Assembly (NCBI GenBank): GCA_011634665.1
Contig: WAEK01000001.1
Span: 883,501 to 947,500, forward strand
Source of the DNA: Mortierella sp. BCC40632
Lineage: Eukaryota > Mortierellomycota > Mortierellomycetes > Mortierellales > Mortierellaceae
DNA length: 64,000 bases
Direction of reading: 5' to 3'
In this document: one piece after another, positions 34,501-44,938 of the stretch
Layout of the letters: the number at the start of each line of letters is the position of its first letter
Numbering within the stretch: position 1 is the first letter of the stretch
Program-made: the position numbers and the translations under genes
Notes under the pieces: model-generated
The model's database searches: none
What the model saw: only the letters and a program-made list of their open reading frames with translations
What the model was told of the DNA's origin: nothing

Positions 34501-36659
34501 TTTCCAGACTCTATTTTTGAAAAGTCAAGAATATCGTCGATCACTGTCATCAGTTGATTCCCAGAAGACTCGATCGTCTCGGCACACTCGGCTAGTTCTG
34601 GGTTCAACTTTGAATCCAGCAGGATACGTGACATGCCAATAACGGCATTCATTGGAGTTCTAACAGACAAACAAACAAACAAAAAAGGAAGATATTAAAA
34701 GCGGGGATCAAAAATGACGTACCCGAGCGCACCAAAAGAGGAGAGACATGAACCAGCCTTACCTAATCTCATGAGACATATTAGCCAAAAAGTTAGACTT
34801 GGCTGTCGCTGCCGCCTCTGCGCCCTCCTTTGCGTCCTGAAGATCTGCCAAGAGTTGGTGGGTTCTAGCACGCTCCTCTTCCAACTCGACTGTACGCGTC
34901 TGCAGGTTTTTGGTTCGATCTCGGACAAGCTCCTCCATATCATTTCCATACTTTTCCAACATGGCTGCCATACTACTAATAAAGTCGTTTGAGTTGTATG
35001 GGTTGATCTCGTTGATCCTTGCCAACATGGCCGTGAAATGGGGTCGTTGTGCGGGATCGCCAGAGAGACAAGTTGTAATAAGCAGGTTCATCAATTCAAT
35101 AATTTCTCTGTCTTCCTGGGTCAGGGATGGTGTCTCGGGGTTGACAAGTGTGGGTCGAAGGCCATTGTCCTTGATAAGATCCAACAAACTTGGGTTATCT
35201 CCATATTCATTGTATGGAAGGCGGCGAGTCAAAATCTCGTTAAAGATAACTCCAGCACTGAGTTAAAAAAAAAAAAAAAAAAGGTTAGTACAAAGGGTCT
35301 CAATTTCCTTTTAGGGCCAAGTTTGCTTCCAAGAAGACAAAAGTTTTCATACCTGTAAAGATCCCCGCGCTGACTTCCGATCGCCTCAAAATCACCATTC
35401 CTGCCATTGACTAGACACTCGGGTGCAACCCAAAGCATGCGCTGCCAATCAGATCCACCCATACCTTGCTCGAATTCAGAGTTCTCCATCATGTCGGAGA
35501 TAGCGCTCGCGGTCGTTGCGGGCGTCATCCCTGCAGAGCCTGGGATCCGAGGAGAACAGGATCGGAGTATGTTCTGACCAGCCAGGTTCAATCGCGGATC
35601 CTCCGCAGAAACATTAGCCATCTCAGTTCCCGAGACCAGTTTTTCGTCATTCAGGTCGGGGCTAAGTCTGTTGCCTAATAAGAAAACAGCACGGCTCGAT
35701 TGGCCATCTGCCTTGGGCGAGAACACGTTTGAACTATCAGACATCTCGATCGTCGAGTCATTTCCTGTGATTCCAAATTCTTCTTGATGACTGCCGACGC
35801 CTCCACTGGAGTTACTGCCTCTGTAGACTGGGCGACTAAAGCTGGTTTGTCGCTGAGGGAGCGGTGGGTGATTTGGAATGGGAGAATTAATATCGTTAGA
35901 TTGCTGAGACGAATTAGGATGATTTAGCTGCAACGTCGGCACCTGAAGCTCAACCTCATCTTGTTGTGAACGGTAGAGTCGATCAAGACCATAGCCCGCA
36001 ATCTTGAGTTCCCATCTTGAAGAAATCAGACAGTTCCTGCTGGTAAGACGACCGTGGTGTCCAATCTTGGACATGTGCAAGAATTCCATGCCTCGGCAAA
36101 GGTCTTGCATGAACGAAAACTTGAAGAGCCAGGTCAGTTTGTGATCTGTGTTGGCCAATACAGACTGAAGGGAGCCCTTGGGGACATATTCTAGAGCAAA
36201 TGAAGAAGAGTTGTTGGTGTTAGCTAGGGGACACCTTTTACTTCATGATGATTAGTGTTTTTCAGTCATTTTGGCTCCTGCAACTTCTTACCTGTTACTA
36301 CGCAAATGTTTGGAAGAGAGAGGCAGACGCCAATAAACTCGACCAACTTGGGATGTCTCAGCTCCCTAGTGAAGTAGATCGATTGTCATATTAGTGATAT
36401 ATGATAGTAAAGCAATGTGTTGCACGCTCTCATGGATTTTTGAGAACAAACCAAGCGTCATCCTACCTCATGTTAAAGATCTCCTTCCGGAAATCACAGT
36501 TGACTTGAACCTTTTTAGATCCAATCTTTTTGATATAAACAGGCATGCTTCGCCATGTTCCTAAAAGCGAAGATCCACGGCTCATCATGATGGAACACTG
36601 ACTATTGGTCACAGTCTGTTGGATAGCCCTAGAAGTTGTGCTATATGCAAATAAGGATC

Positions 36660-36699
<40 letters not shown>

Positions 36700-39600
36700 T
36701 GGTGTAAATAAACGCATCTGCAAAAGAGATCCTTTCATGTAAGGAAAATATCTGAAAGCACACTTACGAGGATGCAGATCGACCACTAAAGCTCGGGTGC
36801 TGCAAGGATCCGCTTCGGTTCGTGCCTACACCCGTACTACTTGTACTGCCTGGGTTACCCAAACTGGCAATAATCGAGCTTCGTTGAAGTGGTGAATCCG
36901 ATCTATCCATCACTTCAATATCCGGTACTTGAGATCGTGTAGACATCAGAGCGGGCATAAGTGATGGCATCGGCGTTGATGCTGGCCCAGGTCGGGCGGA
37001 CATTGCCACTGATGGATCTATTTTTTCGTTCGAACCTGTCGATACCTCAGATCCAGTCATCTCTTCTGTGGGCACACTCTCATTCTTGGACCTTCTCTTA
37101 AATGACTTTCGTAACATAGCGGCAGGCAGGGAAAGACCGGAGGCAATGGCTGCTCCTACTCCTCCATTTCCTCCATTTCCTCCCTCTCCTCCTCCCCCTT
37201 CATTACCATTTCCTCCTCTAAGTCCACTGGCATCATCGCCTCCGTCAGGGTCATCATTTCGAGGAACGTTGTAAGGCGAGGTCGGTTCTCCACTGATACC
37301 ACTGTACAGCAATTTCGCAAGATCCAGTTGCCAAGAATCATCGTTTAGCTTCTCGTTCAATGAACGCTTTCTTCGGACCCACCAGACTACAAAACCACAA
37401 GCTGCAAATGCCGCCAGACTGATCGGAATGATAATCGCTAACAAGGTCGAAACGGATACTACGAGTTCAAAAGATCCATGAAAAACAACAACAACAAACA
37501 AATAAACAAATAGACGGGGTTAGTGTTCGTTAATACTTGGACACATCAGGCTCTTTACACCTTCGTGATATACAAAAAAAAGGTACACTCTTGTATTACC
37601 ATTGTTGGATGTCCGACAAATATCTGCTGTGCAGAGCATACATTGGGACTGTCCATAACCATCCGTTCCTTGTCCTTCAGGGCAATTGGTACAATGAGCC
37701 GCATCCGTTTGGTTGCTAACCGTCCCAACGCCACATCTCGCGCAGACACTCTGTAGCATCACATGCCCATTGATATCCAAACAAAGTCTGGTTTTGTAGT
37801 GCGATGGATCTTGAGGATAGAGAGTCGAGTTGTGATGGCTACCATCGTCAGAGTTGTCTGCATCCGGTAGCATGTCCATACTGTCGAGAATTTGACTGTT
37901 ATAGAGAACCCTGGTTCCTGGCTCACATGCATGGTTGATCGGAACAAAGCCCGTGTTAAAGATCTGAGCGTAGAGTTTAGGCCGATTAGGAAACATCATC
38001 CGGATCGACATGCTCAAGATCGAATGGAATCCTTGTGTAAACTGTTGCGGGTCCAAGAGTCCTGTTACTTGATCAGTCAAGGCAAGCGAGTACAGAGCCT
38101 TCTGAGGTACACCTAAGACAAAAACCCCGGGAGCATACGAGTAACCTGTGGGTCTAGTCCCTGCCGATGCTGAAACGGTTGGCTTTCGCGATTTAGGCAC
38201 CCCGTCCGAGTTGTAGCTTATTACGCCGCTTGCCTTCAATTTCTTAAAGTACGGATAGAGTTGATCCACTACATTATATAGTGGCAAAGACGTGCATAGG
38301 ATGGAGTCAAAAGGAAGCGCCCCATTAGGCGTGAATGCCCTCAAAATCGGGTTGTTTTCTGGCGTGATGTTATCCGAAAGAGGTGGTGCTGATGAATAGC
38401 CGCTGCTAGATCCAGAGGATTGAGCCCCCGCTCCCGCTCCTGGGTTGGGTTTGTGAGGGTCAATTATGCTGGAAACATTACTTCCCTGCAGATCAGAGGC
38501 ATTGATGGGAATTGCCATCATCATATCCTCGAGTCTGCCCACCTTGGCTACTCCATAGATTTGAGATAAAAATGCATGTAGCTGTGTACAGTGCATGACT
38601 TGCCACCATGGACCATTTTCCTCAATCAGGCAAAGGGGCACACCAAATCCACTGCCTAGAATCTGAGTAGCAAAGACAGATCCAATGTTTTCGTCACTAG
38701 GACCGAGGAAGGTAACTCTTTGTGGGAGGGCAGTCCAGTTCGAGATGGTGCCCAGACCAGTGACGAGCGTATCCGGTCCTAAAACAGGGCTGCCTAGCAC
38801 TACTTCGTACTGGTTCCTGTTCGCAAGCGAAATGATCACTCCTTGCACGTTATTATATGGACCATATACTGAAGGCCCATCGTAGACCACACTTGGAGTT
38901 GATTGATTGTTGACAGGGATATTCCGATAGATTTGCTCTACTTCAGCCATGGATGTGGCCGAGAGAGTGTCCCATCCAAGGATAGTTGCCGCTTTGATAA
39001 TACCTCCCAAGGCTTCATTCCATCGGGTTTGCTCTAGTGGAATGCTCTTGTTCAAGACAATGGCCGTCTTTCTTTGTCGGACAAAATCTGCAAAGTTGGA
39101 GAACCGCTCTCTTTCGATCTCGTCATCGACGTTGGTGATGTTGATTACTGAGGGACCTGTCCAAAGCACGTCCTGGATTAACTTTTGCTTGGTCGAGATC
39201 TGGAGATAGAGCTCGATTACGGGTAGTGCTCCCTGAAGATATGGAGCCTGAGAGATAGCGACGACTACATTACGCGCCTTGAGGCCCTTGATAACATTGT
39301 CATCGACATCGAAAGAGCCAACCCAGTAGCTTCCATTCCGGTCTGGCGCAGAGACGGGCGGACTCTTGAGTGTCGATACTCGGGTGATAAGAGGAATGTT
39401 GCCTGTCGCTAGTGAGACCACAGCATCAACGGAGGTATGACGATCGAGATACTGAGAAAGGATGGCAAAATTTTCGGGGGTATCGCTGTTGATCTCATCA
39501 ATGAACAATGTCTTGTTGTTGGCAATGGTTTCTGGGATCTTTAGACCTCGACTGTTGAAAGCCCTTAAAATTCCTGAGCAACGGTCCGCGAGCGACTGAA

Positions 39601-41142
39601 CATTCCGGCTTGGACTGATACATACAAAATCGCGAGCGCCTAAGAGTTATCAGTTGACCCGTAGATTCAGTCATTTTGTTAGTTCATGCCTGAAGTATAG
39701 AGAGAGGACAAATTCCGACCATTGATTATTATTATTTTCATTTAGCATGCGCAAACCTTTGTCAAATAGTGCATTTCCCATCTGTTCTCCGGCATCAAGC
39801 TCATCCTGCATCACTGCAAGAACACCTAGCTGCCTTGCACTCTGTTGACCAACATTCATGACCACAAGAGGCATTCCAGGATGCTCACGTTGGACCTGAA
39901 TGACGGCACTAGCAATTTCTGCGTTGGGTATCGTGAGAAAGAGGCCATCATAAAGTCCTGAGTCGGCAGCACTAATAATACTTTTGGCCATGCGCGAGCT
40001 GTCAAAAGTGTTGTTCACAGGTCCGATCCAGTCCATTAATACGCCTGTTAGGTTGGCGCCATCAACTGCGCCCAGCTGAATTCCTTCCCAGAAGGGACCC
40101 ACGCCTTGGTGCCAAATGTAGAAGGAGAACAAAAAAAAAAGATGAGTATATTCCTGATCAGTATGTTGTGACACCACGCCTTCCCTTCTCTGTCCTTTAG
40201 TTGCAGGTAGAGGACTGAAAATAATGGTTTACCATGTGAAATTCCCGCAAGGCGAATACGGCCATTTGTAGACACTTCGCTCCGTCTGCCATTGAAGCCC
40301 GTCAAGGAATCAGATTCACAGAGAGGAAGGCTCGATAAATTCATGGCGACCGTATTCGTGAATTCATTCGCTGTGCTGATAAAAGCGTTGGGCAGGTTTG
40401 CTCTGCTGCCGCTAGTTAACTGGAGAGGAATCGCCTCGGTTGACCTTAAGAGAACTAGCATCACCCAGAACAAAGCCGACAAGAGAGAGAGCCAACCATG
40501 GGGTTTCGAGTGAAGAGAGGTAGGTGGCTGAGACAAGGACAAAGGTGATTCGGTTGAGGAGGAGCAGAAGTGTTTCCGTGGAGAAGGCTCGGCCAACTTT
40601 CCCCAGTTCCAGCCTGGGGAGAAGGAGGATTGACGAGAAGTACGATATGTGGATGGTGGCTGTCTTTGTCCTGTTGTTGAAATTGTTGTTGTTACTGTAG
40701 CTGAAGGGGATGTTGGCGCTCGACACTCAGTGACTTCTCCGTGATCTTTCAGAGTTATATTTGGTGGCGGTAGTATGGAATCGTGCAGGCACGGACGACC
40801 CCGTGTCTGTCTTGGAGCATTCGATGCAGAGCAGCAGCCAGGGGTTAAAAAGGGGAGCCGTAGCTGGGTGGCGACGTGGTCCATGTGGTTGGCGCTACGA
40901 GAGACTTTGTGTGTAGGCTGTTGTTGTTGTTGATGTCGATGTCCCCTCTTTGCTCCAGCGATGCAGGGAGTTGCCGAGTGACACAGACTCTGCAGAAGAG
41001 ATAACAAGGAAGGGTGATCGTGGGTCCGGACACATATCCTGGTATAGTGGGGCCTCGTAAGAGAGGACAGGGCGTCGACGGCTGTCGTAGGATGGATATG
41101 TTTGGCAGGCGGAGAGGACCGCATTCTGGAATGTGTTCGCAT
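31350..41142 (-). CDS. receptor hybrid histidine kinase with receptor-guanylyl-cyclase-like chassis
   Basis: Ten exons join to about 2,900 residues. A hydrophobic signal or anchor (HGWLSLLSALFWVMLVLLRS) follows a poorly conserved N terminus, so the start (41142) is uncertain. The ectodomain begins as a sugar-type periplasmic-binding fold (RIRLAGISHGVGPFWEGIQL, DGLFLTIPNAEIASAVIQ), probably with a second copy. A Cys-rich stalk (VCARCGVGTVSNQ, CTNCPEGQG) and one span (LLAIIIPISLAAFAACGFVV) follow. Inside are a kinase-homology domain (LRHPKLVEFIGVC, HHGRLTSRNCLI, LKIAGYGL, MLWVAPECL, GDLYSAGVIFNEI), a coiled coil (MEELVRDRTKNLQ), HisKA (NMSHEIRTPMNAVIGMS), HATPase (NLMSNAVKFT, DTGVGIP, GGTGLGLAIS), a degenerate receiver and a complete C-terminal receiver (VLVVDDNPVNLK, LIFLDIWMPKM, SKPL). 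The kinase-homology domain lacks HRD Asp and DFG and is presumably a pseudokinase. The histidine kinase and last receiver look active. Confidence 0.88.
31487..31529. repeat. T27/A16 palindromic run in the last intron
   Basis: A T run passes directly into an A run inside the last intron of the receptor kinase gene. It forms a self-complementary element able to fold back on itself. Confidence 0.8.
36663..36698. repeat. T29/A7 palindromic run in an intron
   Basis: A second T-then-A junction lies in the intron that separates the transmembrane exon from the kinase-homology exons of the receptor gene. Confidence 0.8.
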
Positions 41143-41404
41143 CAGGCAGCGGTTGTGGAAGAGAGTGTTGGTTCGCGAGGATCAATTCGCAGGCCAGAAG
41201 AGACCGAGGCAGCAGAGGTGAGAGTGGGCGATTTGGGTGAGTTCGGTCTATTGATCGTTGTCGTCCCTATGCAGATCAACAAATAGAGTGGACGAGAAGA
41301 TGCATCAGTTGAAGGGGTCCACGAGGTCACTGGTGTGTGCATGTGTCTTCCAGGAGGAGAAGGTGAGAAAGGCGAGAGGTAAAAGATCGGAGACGAGAGA
41401 TAGA

Positions 41405-41405
41405 A

Positions 41406-41441
<36 letters not shown>
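41405..41441. repeat. (GA)n microsatellite
   Basis: A GA dinucleotide run in the purine-skewed spacer. Confidence 0.85.
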
Positions 41442-41443
<2 letters not shown>

Positions 41444-42435
41444 AAAAAAAATCTGCAGCTGCAATCCTGTGTCAGTGTATTCATGGGTCACTCTGGTCGC
41501 TGTGTGGTGTTCGTGTCCCCACATTTGGTTATTAATCCAAGGGCGGGTGGTTTTTGAGAGAGCGACAGAATCGCCACTCCAAAAGGAGACGCAGGCGGTG
41601 GAAGAAGGGGATGGACTGGAGAGGGAGAACGAGGAGGAGTGACGGAGAAGAGGAGGAGGGGAGAAAGAAAAGGAAGAAAAGAGAGAAAGAGGAAAAGAGG
41701 GAAAGAGGGAATGACAGAACAAGTGCCAAACCAAGAAAGTGTGTGGATCGGACAAAAGTGAGCAAGAACAACGATGCAGAATGGTCCTTGCACACCTTTG
41801 CGCATCATTCTTTTATGTCGGCTAAGTGTTCCGTGGGTACTGAGCGAGTTTCTGTGAAGGGTATATCTCGCAATGGAATGGTCCAAGGAAATGAAAACAA
41901 GAGCGAACTATCGGATAACGCAAGTGGCTCGTGTGGTAGAGCAGCAAAGTAAAAAAAAAAAGGAGACTAAACCATGTGTGGGGAAAGGAGATACTGTGTT
42001 GATTGCCGTTATGCAAGGGAGAGCCGATAGTCCCAAAACAAGGGTAGGATGTGCGAGAGGAAAGGTCATGCAGGAGGTGGGCAGGCAGGGATGATGAAAC
42101 GAGTTGCAAAGGGCCGGTCCCACGGAAATGGGGTGACGAGTAGGGGAGCGGGCGTTTGAGGGGAATGAAAGAATCGAGCAAAGAACCCAGGTGGGGGGCA
42201 AGGCAAAGGCGAAAACGTGAGGACAAAAAAAAAATGAGAGGTCCACGCCCGAACGAACGAATGATCGAGGAGTGGGCACGGAAGGGGAAGCAGAGGAGGA
42301 TGAACAGAGAGAATGGGGAAAGGATTTGGAGAGAAGCAGTGGTGAGAGAGCAAAAAGTTGTGATCCGATGAGCCGTCTGGGTGAAACAATAGAGAATGAA
42401 CAGTGCAAAGTGCAAACGCAAGTTCAAGTGTCGAG

Positions 42436-42522
42436 GAGGAGGAAGAAGAGGAGGAGGAGGAGGAGGAGGAGGAGGAGGAGGAGGAGGAGGAGGAGGAGGA
42501 GGAGGAGGAGGAGGAGGAGGAG
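42436..42522. repeat. (GGA)n trinucleotide tract
   Basis: About 28 GGA units form a pure purine tract of roughly 85 bases. The three plus frames read poly-Glu, poly-Gly and poly-Arg, and the complement reads poly-Leu or poly-Pro. This explains several apparent ORFs. Perfect mirror-repeat purine tracts can form triplex (H-DNA) structures. Confidence 0.9.
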
Positions 42523-44938
42523 AGTGTGAGGAAGAAAGTGGATCAAAGGCGTGGATCGGCCGCAGGGTATGGGAAGGAATGGGCGGTTTATCGAGCAAAA
42601 TAGAAACAGAATCTGCGAAAACAGAGAGAGTGAGAGTGAGAAAGAGTGAGCGAACAGGCTCGGCCTGCATGAGAAAAAAGTGTGTAAGAGAGAGAGAGAG
42701 AGTGAGTGAGAGAGAGAGTGAGAGTGAGAGAAAGCACAGGCGAAGCAGCCCTCGCCCAGGGCCTTCCGCTTCTCCGCTCTCGGCTCTTGTTCATTTTGCA
42801 TAGATGCTCCGGTGAGGACACCCGTCCTCAGTTGTCGCGATTACCGACTTCGATTGGCTATTGAGGAACTCCCTCTCCTCAGCAGATTTGCAATCCCTTC
42901 AGCCAGCCTCTCCTCGCCTTCGGTCTCTCGCAATCTAGAAGGGCCGTACGTCTGTTCGTCAACGCTGAGTGCTCTCTTCAATGTCATCGCTCACTCCCCT
43001 CGTCAACGGGCCACTCTTGACCCGAGCCATGCATCTTTCTCCATTTGAGTAACACACCACCCATGCACATACTCTGCCTCTCTTCTTTCTCCTTCTCCTC
43101 CCCCCCCCTCCTTCCTGGCTTGCGCACCCACCAGCACGGTCTACCTCATATAGAGGTGCATCCTCTGGTAACAATTGCAGCACCCCATGTCTGTCTCTGG
43201 GTCTCAGTCGAGCCTTTGTATGCCAGAGCAGCCACTTCCGGGCACTGCGGGCACTGCGGGCCTACAAAACAGCAAAGGACCCAGCCTGAGACAGGCACCA
43301 CACACGAGTCTTTTTCTCTGGAGTGACAGGCTGTCTCCCAGACGAAGAGGAGGAAGAGGAGGAAGAGGGGGGGAGGCCGCGGAAAACTCAGCCAAGAGGA
43401 GATGACAGAGAACTCTTGAGCCCGCACATTCTCACTCACTCACTCACTCTCTCCACTTTTTTTTTTTTTTATTATCCATATCTCGCTGACAATGGGTCCT
43501 GCGGGCCGACCGGAGCAAAACACTCCCTTCCTTCTCATCTTTCCCCCTTTCCTCTGTGGCAAATGTCTACGATCCAACACGTCGGGGTCCAATGGCTTGA
43601 TCAGCTCTTGACGCCCGACTTCTCGATCGATGTCTCTGTGGCCTAGTCCCATTCTTCTCGTGCCTCTGCGCAGAGAGAATGTGTGTATGTGTGCGTGTGT
43701 GCGTGTGCGTGTGTGTTTGTGTGTTGCTGGCTTACCCGTACAACAAACGCGTCGTCACTCCTCTTTATCTTCTTTTTCTTCCTCCCACTTAGAATCGCAT
43801 GAGCCGAACCCTCTCTCCAACAGGAGGAAGAACGACGACGAGTGAGAGAGGAGCCTGGCCTAGCTGGTCATCGGTCTTGTCCAGTCCCAGCCTGTGGGCC
43901 CTTCTCTGAGTGTTCTAAACGAGCGCCCTAAAAGGATACTTTCTTTTTCTCATTTCCACTTCATTTCCTTTCCAGATAGAGGTGGTTGCAACGCAGAGAG
44001 GAAAAAGAAGAGAAGGAGTGAGAAAGAAAGATAGGGAGAGGGAGAGAAGAAGAAAACAAAGAGGAACGCAGAAGCGCTGGAACATGGCCAAGGATAATGG
44101 TCGATAACTGCGCGGGAAGATTCTCCACCAACCGCAATAGAGCTACACTCCTCTCAATTCTCGACCTCTCTTTTGCCCCGCGATGCTCCGCCCTTTTATT
44201 CTTGCTTCCCCCCCTTCCTTCCCTCCTTCCCTCCTTCAAATCCTTTGTCCTTCTTTCTACACACTTTCACTGGGTAGTCAACCGGTGCTTCGCGCAATTC
44301 TCTAGTAGCTGGTTGGGAGATAGAGGAGCTATCTCTTTCTTCATTTCTGGATTACGCGATTGGGAGAGATGAAATGTAGAAGGTGGAGCGAAGGTAAAGG
44401 TAAAAAAAAAAAAATCTGGATGAGGGAGTGGTTGGCTGGCTGACTGTCCCAGCAAACAACAGAAACAGACCTTGTCTTTGACAGACCCATTTCTTCTCGT
44501 TCCCTTTCAATGACCTTCCTAGTATACCATTGGCTATATCGGCTTACTCCTTTCCCCCATCTCTGAGTTCCTATTGTTAGCTTTGACCAGCCGCATTCTA
44601 TAGTCGTAGTTTGTCGGAGACACACGTCAATTCAGACTGGCTTGTCAAATGAAAAATACGCGTTCGAGACTCAGATGTATTCATGATCTTGACTTTATAT
44701 CCAATGACGACTTCTGAACTCTCCATGCCTCCCAAATACTTCCTTCTAAACTTACAACAAGGCAACAAACAAAAAGATAAAACAAAAACAAAAAAAAATA
44801 CGTCCATATTACCGCTGTCATAAAGTGATAAAGAGAAAAGGATAAAAAGTTAGTCCGAATCTTAGTCAAGGTTTTGTTTATTTATATTTCTTCTTTCATT
44901 CAAGACAAGTTCATGTCTGTTCATTGAATATGTCGTAT

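Larger units (their letters stand above)
41143..44938. other. large purine-skewed spacer upstream of the receptor kinase
   Basis: About 3.8 kb without a supported gene. The plus strand is strongly purine-rich from about 41350 to 42730, so it is pyrimidine-rich in the orientation of the receptor gene. It includes GA repeats (about 41405-41441) and a GGA tract. From 43040 to 44330 the skew is mixed. Long open frames here are all driven by the repeats. The length would allow a large regulatory region or a long 5' leader. Confidence 0.55.

Noticed and set aside
42066..42803. Long open frames on both strands across the GGA tract
   Set aside because: They exist only because the purine repeat contains no stop in any frame; composition is poly-Glu, poly-Gly, poly-Arg or poly-Leu/Pro with no flanking exon evidence.
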